From: Streptomyces sp. Q6
GTDB lineage: Bacteria > Actinomycetota > Actinomycetes > Streptomycetales > Streptomycetaceae
Direction: 5' to 3'
Length of the DNA stretch: 64,000 nucleotides
Assembly (NCBI RefSeq): GCF_036967205.1
Contig: NZ_CP146022.1
Span: forward strand, 6,386,001 to 6,450,000
Shown: one piece after another, positions 1 through 8,236 of the stretch
Layout of the letters: the number at the start of each line of letters is the position of its first letter
Position numbering within the stretch: position 1 is the stretch's first letter
The notes under the pieces: generated by a model
Database searches by the model: none
What the model was told of the DNA's origin: nothing
The model's input: only the letters and a program-made list of their open reading frames with translations
Translations under genes and position numbers: made by a program

Positions 1-1
1 C

Positions 2-594
2 GGCGACTGGCGCGCGCTGGCGTCCGCGCTGTTCAAGGGACAGGGGTCGTGGGGCAACGGCGCGGCGATGCGGATCGCGCCGCTGGGTGCCTACTACGCC
101 GACGACCCCGAGCAGGCCACCCATCAGGCCGAGATCTCGGCGTATCCGACGCATCAGCACCGTGAGGCCGTGGTCGGGGCGATGGCCGTGGCCGCCGCCG
201 CGGCGCTCGTCGCCTCACCGTCCGGCCCGCCGAACCCGGGGACCTGCTGGACGGCGTGATCGCTCTCGTGCCGCGCAGCGCGGTGGGCGCGGGGCTGCGC
301 CGGGCCAAGGACATGCTCGACTACGGCGACCCGGCCACCGTGGCCGCGGTCCTCGGCTGCGGCAGGCGCACGACCGCGCACGACACCGTGCCGTTCGCTC
401 TGTGGTCGGCGGCGCGCGGGCTCGGGGACTTCGAGCGGGCCTTCTGGAGCACCGCGCAGGTGGGCGGCGACATGGACACGACCTGCGCGATCGTGGGCGG
501 CGTCGTCGCGGCCGAGAAGATCGGGGCGCCCCCGGCCGAGTGGCTGGAGCGTACGGAGCCGCTCGCGGAGTGGCTACCGGCCGCGTCGGTCTGA
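2..594 (+). pseudogene. ADP-ribosylglycohydrolase family protein, 5' truncated by the window and frameshifted
   Basis: The 3' part of an ADP-ribosylglycohydrolase (DraG/ARH type), a family that removes ADP-ribose from proteins or related substrates. The family metal-binding motif GGDMDTT is present near the C-terminus (about 467-485), and the reading continues to the stop at 592-594. The frame is broken. From position 2 to about 238 the protein reads ...SPSGPPNPG, then hits a stop at 257-259; the rest (DLLDGVIALVP onward) lies in the -1 frame. Adding one G to the four-G run at 238-241 restores AAC CCG GGG GAC and joins the two halves seamlessly. It is therefore either a recent inactivating 1-base loss in a homopolymer or a sequencing error. 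The start codon lies outside the window. Confidence 0.85.
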
Positions 595-706
595 CCACCC
601 CGCGCGGCTTTCGCGCCCGTAGGGGGTGAGAGGCGGCGCGAACGCCGGGTCGGCCCGTCCGTCGGGGCAACCCGGCATCCACGTCGTCCGCGCCCTGAGC
701 GGGGCC

Positions 707-2263
707 TCAGCCTCCGGCAGGCCCGACCGCGGTGGCCGTGCCGGCGAGTGCCTCCAGATCGCTCTTGCGGACCTTGATCACCAGACCTGCGACGATCAAC
801 GCGAGCACCGCCATGGCCGCCGCCGGTATGAAGGCCGTCGAGATGCCATGGGCCAGTACCTCATTCGCCCACGGAGCGGGCAGCTCGTGGGTCTTGGCGA
901 ACGCGGCCTTCTGTTCCGGCGAGGCGTTCGCCATGAAGTCGGCCGCCTGGCTCCTGCCTTCGTCGCGGCTCGCCGTGCCGAAGACCGTGGTCAGGATGGA
1001 CAGGCCGAGCGAGCCGCCGACCTGCTGTGTCGTGTTGAGCAGGCCCGACGCGGCGCCTGCCTCGTGCGGCGCGACGCCGGAGACCGCGGTGACGGTCACC
1101 GTCACGAAGTTCAGCCCCATGCCGAAGCCGAAGATCAGCATCGGGCCGAGCACCCCTCCGACGTACGAGCTGTCGGGGCTGATGAACGTCTGCCACGCCA
1201 GGCCGATCACCACCAGCGCCGAACCGCCCGCCATGAACGGCTTCGGTCCGAGCACCGGCAGGAACCGCTGGGACAGGCCCGCGCCGATCGCGATCGCGGC
1301 GGTCACCGGAAGGAAGGCGAGACCGGCCTTGATCGGCGTGTAGTCCAGCACGTTCTGCACGAACAGCACGATGAAGAAGAACATGCCGAACATGGCCGCG
1401 GCGAGGGCCAGCATGATCACGTACGTGCCCGAACGGTTGCGGTCGGCGAACATGCGCAGCGGAGTGATCGGATCCTTGGCCCGGCTCTCGATCGCCACGA
1501 ACGCGAGCAACAGGACGACGGCCGCCCCGAAGGACCCCAGCGTCAGACTGTCCCGCCAGCCCGCTTCGGAGGCGCGGATGAAGCCGTACACGAGCGCTGC
1601 CATGCCGAGCGTCGAGGTGAGCGCGCCGGATATGTCGAAGCTGCCGGGATGCCGCTCCGACTCGCTGATGTAGCGCGGTGTGACCACGGCGATCAGGATG
1701 CCGATGGGTACGTTCACGAACAGCACCCAGCGCCAGTCGAGCCACTCCGTGAGCATGCCGCCCGCGAGGAGCCCGACGGCGCCGCCGCCGGCGGAGACCG
1801 CCGCGAAGACCCCGAACGCCCTGTTCCGCTCGGGCCCCTCGGGGAACGTGGTGGTGATGAGGGCCAGTGAGGTGGGTGACGCGATGGCGCCGCCCACGCC
1901 CTGAAGTGCTCGTGCGGCCAGCAACTGCCAGGGTTCCTGGGCGAGTCCGCCCAGGAGGGAGGCGAGCGTGAAGAGCAGGATGCCGGTGATGAAGACCCGG
2001 CGACGGCCGAGGATGTCACCCGCGCGGCCGCCCAGGAGCAGCAGGCCGCCGAAGGTGAGCGTGTAGGCGCTGACGACCCACGTGAGGTCGGTGGTGGAGA
2101 ATTTGAGGGCGTCCTGAATGTGCGGGAGCGCGATGTTCACAATCGTCGCGTCGAGGACCACCATGAGCTGACAGGCGGCGATGACGGTGAGTGCGATGCC
2201 GGGATGCCCCTCCCGGCGGGCTGTCCCTGGCTTCTGATCTTGCGTTAACTGAGAGGTTGTCAC
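707..2263 (-). CDS. MFS drug exporter, DHA2 (EmrB/QacA) family
   Basis: Integral membrane proton antiporter of about 518 residues, the usual size of 14-helix DHA2 exporters. Visible family motifs are LDATIVNIALPHIQ in helix 1, GGRAGDILGRRR in the loop after helix 2, and the motif-C-like glycine-rich stretch before WRWVLFVNVPIG. The start is GTG at 2263 with a GGGGGA ribosome site just upstream. It is divergent from a TetR regulator, with two strong palindromes between them, so it is very probably repressed by that regulator and induced by a toxic ligand. Codon 6 (2246-2248, read on the minus strand) is TTA, the rare leucine codon read by the bldA tRNA, which suggests translation is limited to late growth. 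The substrate cannot be told from sequence. Confidence 0.9.
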   Translation of the reverse strand: MTTSQLTQDQKPGTARREGHPGIALTVIAACQLMVVLDATIVNIALPHIQDALKFSTTDLTWVVSAYTLTFGGLLLLGGRAGDILGRRRVFITGILLFTLASLLGGLAQEPWQLLAARALQGVGGAIASPTSLALITTTFPEGPERNRAFGVFAAVSAGGGAVGLLAGGMLTEWLDWRWVLFVNVPIGILIAVVTPRYISESERHPGSFDISGALTSTLGMAALVYGFIRASEAGWRDSLTLGSFGAAVVLLLAFVAIESRAKDPITPLRMFADRNRSGTYVIMLALAAAMFGMFFFIVLFVQNVLDYTPIKAGLAFLPVTAAIAIGAGLSQRFLPVLGPKPFMAGGSALVVIGLAWQTFISPDSSYVGGVLGPMLIFGFGMGLNFVTVTVTAVSGVAPHEAGAASGLLNTTQQVGGSLGLSILTTVFGTASRDEGRSQAADFMANASPEQKAAFAKTHELPAPWANEVLAHGISTAFIPAAAMAVLALIVAGLVIKVRKSDLEALAGTATAVGPAGG

Positions 2264-2286
2264 TATGGATCCCCCACAAGAGCGTT

Positions 2287-2357
2287 AGTGAACGATCGCG
2301 TTCACTGTCGCGTTCAACGGTAGTGACTCCCCTTCAGTGAACGCAACCGTTCACTGA
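2287..2357. promoter_or_regulatory. Two TetR-type operators between the MFS and TetR genes
   Basis: Two near-identical palindromes share the arms AGTGAACG/CGTTCACT around a 4-bp spacer: 2287-2306 and 2336-2355. The second extends to 10-bp arms at 2334-2357. They are 49 bp centre to centre, and a half-site (CGTTCA, 2310-2315) lies between them. Their place in the divergent 5' region makes them the expected binding sites of the adjacent TetR protein. Confidence 0.85.
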
Positions 2358-2409
2358 ACTTGCTGCCGTGTGTTCGGACCGCTCTCGGACTGTCAACGGA
2401 GAGATGACG

Positions 2410-3036
2410 ATGGTTACTTCGCGCTGGACGGCCGCTCCCGCCCAGTCGGCCGCTTCCTTGCGTAGGCGTGGTCCCGTGCTGGAACGGGCCATCCTGGAAG
2501 CGGCGTTGGATCAGCTCAGTACGGTCGGCTGGAACGGGCTGACCATGGAAGGCGTCGCCGCGGGCGCGCAGACCGGCAAGGCCGCCGTGTACCGGCGCTG
2601 GCCCTCCAAGGAAGACCTCGTCGTGGACGCCCTGCGGGCCGGACTGCCGACGCTCGACGCGGTGCCGGATCTGGGCAGCCTGCGCGAGGACCTCCTGGAG
2701 CTGTGCAAGCAGGCGAGGGCGGCCATGTACTCGCGGCCCGGCTTCGCGCTGCGCTCGGTGGTTCACGAGTGCGACACCTTCACCGCGGAGCGCTTCCACA
2801 GCGTGATCTTCGACGGAGTCATCGAGCCGAGCGTGCGGTTGATCAAGGAAGTCGTACGTCGCGGAATCGAGCGCGGAGACGTGCGCGCCGACGCGTCGGA
2901 CTCCTACGTGTGCGACGTCATTCCGGCGATGATGATGTACCGCTCCAAGGTGTGCGGAAGTGAATGGGAAGAGGCCGATCTGGTGGAGCTGATCGACCGC
3001 GTGATGGTCCCCCTGCTCAGGTCGCACACGGATTGA
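2410..3036 (+). CDS. TetR/AcrR family transcriptional repressor
   Basis: A 208-residue regulator with the TetR N-terminal helix-turn-helix at about residues 22-65 (AILEAALDQLSTVGW...GKAAVYRRWPSKEDLV) and an all-helical ligand-binding C-terminal half (TetR_C-like). ATG 2410 is chosen because GGAGAG at 2398-2403 is spaced 6 nt from it; in-frame GTG 2368 and ATG 2404 are alternatives. It is divergent from the DHA2 exporter with paired operators in between, the classic arrangement of a drug-responsive repressor controlling its own gene and the pump. The ligand is unknown. Confidence 0.9.
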   Translation: MVTSRWTAAPAQSAASLRRRGPVLERAILEAALDQLSTVGWNGLTMEGVAAGAQTGKAAVYRRWPSKEDLVVDALRAGLPTLDAVPDLGSLREDLLELCKQARAAMYSRPGFALRSVVHECDTFTAERFHSVIFDGVIEPSVRLIKEVVRRGIERGDVRADASDSYVCDVIPAMMMYRSKVCGSEWEEADLVELIDRVMVPLLRSHTD

Positions 3037-3087
3037 GGGCGGCCGGGTGTCGCGAGGGGTGCATGGCGGCGTACGCTGTCTGCCGCC

Positions 3088-3789
3088 ATGCCGTACGAAG
3101 CACCCACCCACGCCGTCGAGCGCTCACTGCGCGCCACCACCGGGGCCAAGATCGTCGCCGGTGTCGATGAGGTCGGCCGCGGTGCCTGGGCCGGCCCGGT
3201 CACCGTCTGCGCCGCCGTCACCGGGCTGCGCCGCCCGCCGGAGGGGCTGACCGACTCCAAGCTGATCAGCCCCAAGCGCCGCGAGGAACTGGCCGGCCTG
3301 CTGGAGGGCTGGGTCACCGCGCACGCCCTGGGGCACGCCTCGCACGAGGAGATCGACGACCTGGGCATGACGGCGGCCCTCCGCCTCGCCGCCGTACGCG
3401 CCCTCGAAGCCCTGCCCGTGCGACCGGACGCGGTCATCCTCGATGGGAAGCACGACTATCTCGGCGACCCCTGGCAGGTCCGGACGGTGATCAAGGGGGA
3501 CCGTTCCTGCATCGCCGTCGCCGCCGCGTCGGTGATCGCCAAGGTCCGCCGCGACAAAATGATGGCCGAACTGGGCATCGACCATGCAGACTTCGGGTTT
3601 GCGGCCAACGCCGGATACCCGTCGCCGGTGCATCGCGCCGCGCTGGAGGAGCGGGGGCCCACCCCGTACCACCGACTTTCGTGGGCGTATCTTGATGCGC
3701 TGCCCCAGTGGCGGCACCTCAAGAAGGCCCGCAGCTGGGCGGACGTCAGCGTTCCGCAGATCGAGGGCCAGCTCGGCTTCGACTTCTGA
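3088..3789 (+). CDS. rnhB: Ribonuclease HII
   Basis: Cytoplasmic endonuclease that cuts the RNA strand of RNA-DNA hybrids and starts removal of ribonucleotides misincorporated in DNA. It has 233 residues, normal for the family. The DEDD metal site is visible: [10 protein letters not shown] (Asp and Glu) near residues 17-26, VILDGKHDY, and [16 protein letters not shown] with the last Asp. No ribosome site precedes the ATG. A TACGCT hexamer at 3072-3077 sits about 10 nt upstream like a -10 box, so the mRNA may be leaderless. It is followed 72 bp later by an unrecognised gene on the same strand. Confidence 0.95.
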   Translation: MPYEAPTHAVERSLRATTGAKIVAGVDEVGRGAWAGPVTVCAAVTGLRRPPEGLTDSKLISPKRREELAGLLEGWVTAHALGHASHEEIDDLGMTAALRLAAVRALEALPVRPDAVILDGKHDYLGDPWQVRTVIKGDRSCIAVAAASVIAKVRRDKMMAELGIDHADFGFAANAGYPSPVHRAALEERGPTPYHRLSWAYLDALPQWRHLKKARSWADVSVPQIEGQLGFDF

Positions 3790-3861
3790 CCGCTGCGCCC
3801 GCACTGATGTGCCCCCCCCCCGCTGGCGCAATCCGCACCCGCGTTTGATAGATATCACCTC

Positions 3862-4497
3862 ATGCCTCTCATTCCCGAGGAGCCTCAGATTCACGAGAGC
3901 GCCCAGGGTCCCCGCGCCACGCCGGCCAGCAGCCGCACCGCGCCGACCCCTCGTCCCGTACCCGGCCCGCGTCCCGCGGCGCCGCCGCGACCCGGCCGCC
4001 CGGGTCCCGTAAGGCCCACGCCTCCCGCGCAGCGCACGCCGCGCGAGTCGGCCGGTGCCCCCAAGCCGGGGTCGAACGCCCCGGCCACGCCTTCGACTTC
4101 GGACTCCCAGCCGCAGATCCAGCTCATCCCGGCCTCGGTCGAGGGCGCGCTGGACGCCGCGGAGGAAGCCGTCGACCTGCTGCTCGACACGGGCCGCGCG
4201 CCCGGCGAGGTGCTGGTGGTCACCACGGGTGACGCGCACCCGTGGGCCACGCACGAGCTGTCGTTCGGTGCGGAGTCCTACTGGGCGCAGCACGACGCAG
4301 GGGACGACGTCTTCTACGCCGATGCCTCCGCCCTCAGCCGTGCCACCGCGCGGCCGGTGGTCGTCGTCGCCATGAACGGCGGCGCCGACGAGACGGCTGT
4401 GACGGCGCTGCCGCTCGCCCTCGGCAGGGCCGGTGCGCTGCTGATCGTGTGCGGCGACCCGCAGCGCATCAACGCGCTGCTGGGCGCAGGGGTCTGA
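3862..4497 (+). CDS. Unrecognised protein with Pro/Arg-rich N-terminus
   Basis: A 211-residue protein of two parts. Residues 1-85 are low complexity, rich in Pro, Arg, Ala and Ser, and probably disordered. Residues 88-211 form a compact Ala/Val-rich domain beginning IQLIPASVEGALDAAEEAVDL and containing alternating hydrophobic stretches (EVLVVTTGD, RPVVVVAMNGG, GALLIVCGDP) that look like an alpha/beta fold. There is no signal peptide or membrane helix. It lies downstream of rnhB. The 5' flank holds a run of ten C (3812-3821). Function unknown; the position near replication/repair genes is suggestive only. Confidence 0.7.
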   Translation: MPLIPEEPQIHESAQGPRATPASSRTAPTPRPVPGPRPAAPPRPGRPGPVRPTPPAQRTPRESAGAPKPGSNAPATPSTSDSQPQIQLIPASVEGALDAAEEAVDLLLDTGRAPGEVLVVTTGDAHPWATHELSFGAESYWAQHDAGDDVFYADASALSRATARPVVVVAMNGGADETAVTALPLALGRAGALLIVCGDPQRINALLGAGV

Positions 4498-4578
4498 CGC
4501 ACGGCTTGCCGGCTGCCCGCACCGCTCGGCGGTGTCAGGGGAGCCCGGCAGGCCGTCGCGCGATCACGGTCCGGCAGA

Positions 4579-5217
4579 TCAGCGAGCCGCCGCGCGGCGC
4601 AGCATCTCCGTCGCGGCACCGCCGGTCCGGGGTGCCGGTTGCTCGTCCCCACCGAGCACCTCGGCCACGGAACCCACACTGGGGCGCCGACCGCCGCGGC
4701 CCTCGCCGAGCACCTGCCAACCGTCACGAGTCATCGTGATGTAGGCCCCGCAGCGCAGGCCGTGCAGCGTGCAGGCGTCGCGCAGCCCCCACATCCAGGC
4801 TCCGTCCTCCTCCGTCCAACGGGCGTCCCCGTCACGGCAGTAGAGCAGGACGGCGGTACGCACCGGGGTCCGTCGGCGCAGATCGTGCGGGATGACCCGG
4901 CGCAGCTGGGACAGCAGGGCGTTGCGGAACGTCCAGCCGTCCATGGTGCTCTCGCGGCGCGTGAACGAGGCACTCGCCCGCAGTCGTTCGTCCGGGTCCA
5001 GGACGGCCACGACAGCGGTCATCGGCAGGGGTCGGTGGCGGGTGTGCAGGCCGCTGACGACCTCACGCGGATTGCGCAGCAGCGGGATCCCGGCCGCCGC
5101 CCATTCCGCGGGTTCGAGCAGCCTGGTCGGTCGGTTGGTGGAATCGGCGGACCTCTCGGTGCGCATCGAGGACGCGGACAGCGATGTCGCCGAGGACGAA
5201 GCGAATCCGAAGGTCAC
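4579..5217 (-). CDS. Unrecognised conserved-looking protein
   Basis: 212 residues from a GTG at 5217 that follows GGGAGG closely; a longer reading back to 5346 has no better start. The N-terminus is Ser/Thr rich (VTFGFASSSATSLSASS), followed by a mixed domain with repeated hydrophobic strands (MTAVVAVLDPDERL, RTAVLLYCRDGDARWT, CGAYITMTRDGWQVL). Near its middle, RESTMDGWTFRNALLSQLRRVIP resembles a helical DNA- or protein-binding stretch. No motif I can name. It reads away from the 3'-convergent gene at 3862 and lies downstream of recQ on the same strand, 217 bp away. Confidence 0.65.
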   Translation of the reverse strand: MTFGFASSSATSLSASSMRTERSADSTNRPTRLLEPAEWAAAGIPLLRNPREVVSGLHTRHRPLPMTAVVAVLDPDERLRASASFTRRESTMDGWTFRNALLSQLRRVIPHDLRRRTPVRTAVLLYCRDGDARWTEEDGAWMWGLRDACTLHGLRCGAYITMTRDGWQVLGEGRGGRRPSVGSVAEVLGGDEQPAPRTGGAATEMLRRAAAR

Positions 5218-5434
5218 GGTCCTCCCTTCGGCTACACGCCCACACTGGGGGCGGGGTCGGACTGGGGGAGCGCACCGCAGCACAGCCCTACCGGACCACG
5301 GGAGCCACGCGGGGAGCGAGACCAATTCTTCCCGTCGCGCTGGCACTCGGCAACGAGCAATTGAGCTCGCGGCCCGGTATTTGGCGATGCGTCACCTATA
5401 TCCCTGCCCACAGGTCACCCCTCGGACGCGCACC

Positions 5435-7597
5435 TCAGCCTTGCACCGCGAGGACCAGCGGCAACACCCCCTCGGCGCCGGCCCGACGCAGCAGTCGGGC
5501 CGCCATGGCCAGCGTCCAGCCCGTCTCCATGAAGTCGTCGACGAGCAGCACCGGCCCGTTCGCGCGCGCGAGCGCCTCGGCCAGCTCGGGAGGCAGCGTC
5601 AACGTACCGTCCAGGGCTCGCAGCCGCTGTGCGCTGTTGCTGCGCGGGATGTGCGCGGTGTCGCTGCCGGGCGCGTACGCGATCCGGCCCAGCAGCGGCA
5701 TACGTCCGACCTGCGCGATGCCGGCGCCCAGCGATTCGATCAGCTGCGGTCGGGTGTGGGACGCCATGGTCACCACGCCCACGGGACGCGGCGTGGCATC
5801 GGGGGCGCCCGACGCCCAGCCGCCCGGCCCCTTCGCCCAGTCGGCCAGGACCTCCACGACCGCCCGCGCCACGTCGTCCGGCACCGGGCCGTCCGGAGCC
5901 TGGGGCGTGAGCATGGGGCGCAGCCTGTTGCCCCAGCCGATGTCCGAGAGCCGGCCGAGCGCCCGCCCCGTGCCCGCCTGCTCGCCCGCCGGGATCCGGC
6001 CCTTCAGGTCGATGCCCACGGCCGTGAGTCCGGTGGGCCACATCTTGCGGGGCTCCACGTCCACACCCGGTCGCCCGAGCTCGCCCTTGGCCGAGGTCAG
6101 CGCCTGCGGCGAGACGTCGGTCGTGAACCTCGGCTCCACGCAGTTGTCACAGCGGCCGCAGGGGGCCGCCGCCTCGTCGTCCAGCTGGCGGCGCAGGAAC
6201 TCCATGCGGCAGCCGCTCGTCGTCGCGTAGTCGCGCATCGCCTGCTGCTCCGCCTCGCGCTGCTTGGCGACCCACGCGTAGCGCTCGGTGTCGTACGCCC
6301 AGGGCTGCCCGGTGGAGATCCAGCCGCCCTTGACCCGGTGCACCGCCCCGTCCACGTCGAGGACCTTGAGCATCGTCTCCAGACGCGAGCGGCGCAGCTC
6401 CACAAGAGGTTCGAGCGCCGGGAGCGAGAGGGGCCTCTCGGACTGCGCGAGCACGTCCAGGGTGCGTCGGACCTGCTCTTCCGGCGGGAAGGCGAGGGAC
6501 GCGAAGTAGCGCCAGATCGCCTCGTCCTCCTTGCCCGGAAGCAGCAGGACCTCGGCGTGCTCCACACCACGCCCCGCGCGGCCCACCTGCTGGTAGTACG
6601 CGATCGGTGACGAGGGAGAGCCCAGGTGCACGACGAACCCCAGGTCCGGCTTGTCGAAGCCCATGCCGAGCGCGGAGGTGGCGACCAGGGCCTTCACCCG
6701 GTTCGCGAGCAGGTCCTCCTCGGCCTGCTGCCGGTCGGCGTTCTCCGTCTTGCCCGTGTACGAGGTGACGGTGTGCCCGCACTGCCGCAGGTAGGCGGTG
6801 ACTTCCTCCGCGGCGGCGACCGTGAGGGTGTAGATGATCCCGGAACCCGGCAGCTCGTCCAGGTGATCGGCGAGCCAGGCCAACCGGTGCGCGGCGTCGG
6901 GAAGTTGCAGGACACCCAGGCTCAGGCTCTCTCGGTCGAGAGGTCCGCGCAGCACGAGCGCGTCGGAGTTTCCGCCCGTGCCCAGCTGGTCGGCGACGTC
7001 GGCCGTCACGCGCGCGTTGGCTGTCGCCGTCGTGGCCAGGACGGGGACGTCCCGCGGAAGCTCGGCCAGCATCGTGCGCAGGCGTCGGTAGTCGGGGCGG
7101 AAGTCGTGCCCCCAGTCGGAGATGCAGTGCGCCTCGTCGACCACCAGCAGGCCGGTGGCGGCGGCGAGCTGCGGCAGCACATTGTCCCGGAAGTCAGGGT
7201 TGTTGAGCCGCTCCGGGCTCACCAGGAGCACATCGACCTCACCGGCGGCGACCTCGGAGCGGACGGCGTCCCATTCCTCGGTGTTCGACGAGTTGATCGT
7301 GCGGGCGCGGATTCCGGCGCGCTCGGCGGCCTCCACCTGGTTGCGCATCAGGGCGAGCAGCGGGGAGACGATCACGGTCGGGCCGCTGCCGCGCTCACGC
7401 AGCAGGGCCGTCGCCACGAAGTACACCGCGGACTTGCCCCAGCCGGTGCGCTGCACGACGAGTGCACGTCTGTGGTCGGCGACCAGCGCCTCGATCGCGC
7501 GCCACTGGTCCTCACGCAGCCGGGCGGTACCGCTCGGATCTCCGACGAGGCGGGCGAGGACGACATCGGCGGCAGTCCGTAGGTCTTCGTTGCTCAT
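5435..7597 (-). CDS. recQ: RecQ-family ATP-dependent DNA helicase with C-terminal phosphoribosyltransferase-like domain
   Basis: 3'-5' DNA helicase used in recombination repair and fork rescue. From ATG 7597 it has 720 residues. Helicase motifs: Walker A TGWGKSAVY (about residue 53), DEAH-box VVDEAHCISDWGHDFRPDY, motif III ATTATANARV, and motif VI QQVGRAGRG. A RecQ zinc site follows (CGRCDNC, with an upstream Cys in SGCRMEFL). After about residue 490 there is no HRDC domain. Instead the last 200 residues end in VLLVDDFMETGWT, a PRPP-binding loop typical of type I phosphoribosyltransferases such as ComF. The fusion is clear in frame. The role of the PRTase part is unknown; it may be a nucleotide-sensing or degenerate domain. 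Two DnaA boxes lie just upstream. Confidence 0.92.
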   Translation of the reverse strand: MSNEDLRTAADVVLARLVGDPSGTARLREDQWRAIEALVADHRRALVVQRTGWGKSAVYFVATALLRERGSGPTVIVSPLLALMRNQVEAAERAGIRARTINSSNTEEWDAVRSEVAAGEVDVLLVSPERLNNPDFRDNVLPQLAAATGLLVVDEAHCISDWGHDFRPDYRRLRTMLAELPRDVPVLATTATANARVTADVADQLGTGGNSDALVLRGPLDRESLSLGVLQLPDAAHRLAWLADHLDELPGSGIIYTLTVAAAEEVTAYLRQCGHTVTSYTGKTENADRQQAEEDLLANRVKALVATSALGMGFDKPDLGFVVHLGSPSSPIAYYQQVGRAGRGVEHAEVLLLPGKEDEAIWRYFASLAFPPEEQVRRTLDVLAQSERPLSLPALEPLVELRRSRLETMLKVLDVDGAVHRVKGGWISTGQPWAYDTERYAWVAKQREAEQQAMRDYATTSGCRMEFLRRQLDDEAAAPCGRCDNCVEPRFTTDVSPQALTSAKGELGRPGVDVEPRKMWPTGLTAVGIDLKGRIPAGEQAGTGRALGRLSDIGWGNRLRPMLTPQAPDGPVPDDVARAVVEVLADWAKGPGGWASGAPDATPRPVGVVTMASHTRPQLIESLGAGIAQVGRMPLLGRIAYAPGSDTAHIPRSNSAQRLRALDGTLTLPPELAEALARANGPVLLVDDFMETGWTLAMAARLLRRAGAEGVLPLVLAVQG

Positions 7598-7648
7598 GCC
7601 CCCATGCAACCCGATGGCACCGACATCGCGCGAACGAGCCCGCCGACC

Positions 7649-7690
7649 TGTGGACAACTCGTGTCGTGTCCCTGACTGAGGTTATCCACA
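7649..7690. promoter_or_regulatory. Pair of DnaA boxes in the recQ / DUF4192 divergent region
   Basis: TTGTCCACA on the minus strand (7649-7657), the form favoured in Streptomyces, and a perfect TTATCCACA on the plus strand (7682-7690). They face each other about 24 bp apart. The nearby 5' ends of recQ and the DUF4192 gene make DnaA-linked control plausible. This is inference from motif only. Confidence 0.55.
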
Positions 7691-7730
7691 GGCCAAAACG
7701 GAATCAGGAGATCCGTTGCATGGTCGACGC

Positions 7731-8186
7731 ATGACGAATCACAGCCAGCCCGCCGGACAGACCGGCGAGGCAAAGATCACCCTGCGCACCGCCGGTGAAC
7801 TCGCCGAGGCGCTCCCGTACTTGCTCGGATTCCGGCCGGACGACAGCGTCGTTCTGGTCGCCCTGCATCAGGGGAGGTTCGGCGGCAGGGTGCGCATCGG
7901 AATTCCCGAGCGCCCGCAGGACTGGGCGTCCGTCGCGCAGCAGATGGCCCGCTGCCTGATCGGCGAGTGCGAGCGCAGGGACGGGCGCCCCGACAGCGTG
8001 GTCGCCTTCCTGTGCCAGGACGGCACGCCCTCGGGAGCGCGATCGGGCCGGCAGGTCATGGAGCGGCTGCGCCCCCTCGCCCAGCTGCTGCGGACGGCCT
8101 GTGGCGGCCTCGACGTGCCGGTCACGGAAGCACTGTGCCTCTCCGAGGGCAGGTACTGGTCCTACTGCCTTGCTCTAGCGGCTTGA
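7731..8186 (+). pseudogene. DUF4192 protein, N-terminal fragment (gene split by integrated element)
   Basis: The first 146 codons (to 8168) of a DUF4192 protein: ITLRTAGELAEALPYLLGFRPDDSVVLVALH is the family N-terminus. At the motif YWSYC the gene meets the left attachment core, then runs five foreign codons (LALAA) to a stop at 8186. The rest of the gene resumes in exactly the same frame after the right core (11245-12225), giving an intact 472-residue protein if the element is excised. Start ATG 7731 is chosen on sense; a TTG at 7716 with a better-placed CAGGAG is possible. DUF4192 has no assigned biochemical function. A truncated 151-residue product may still be made. Confidence 0.9.
8153..8168 (+). 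repeat. attL core (16-bp direct repeat, left copy)
   Basis: GTACTGGTCCTACTGC, identical to 11229-11244. The bases on either side differ (G before and C after here; A before and T after at the right copy), so 16 bp is the exact crossover-identity segment. It encodes YWSYC of the host protein. Confidence 0.93.
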
Positions 8187-8214
8187 CCTGCAAAGACGTG
8201 GCACGTCGCGCTAT

Positions 8215-8235
8215 TGGCTGGCACTCTCCTGGCAC
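8215..8235 (+). repeat. Integrase arm-type site, left copy
   Basis: A 21-bp sequence beginning TGGCTGGCACTC, repeated exactly at 11102-11122 in the same orientation. It contains two TGGCAC hexamers 5 bp apart. It lies 46 bp inside the left core, right at the integrase stop codon, where integrase or excisionase arm binding is expected. Confidence 0.75.
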
Positions 8236-8236
8236 A

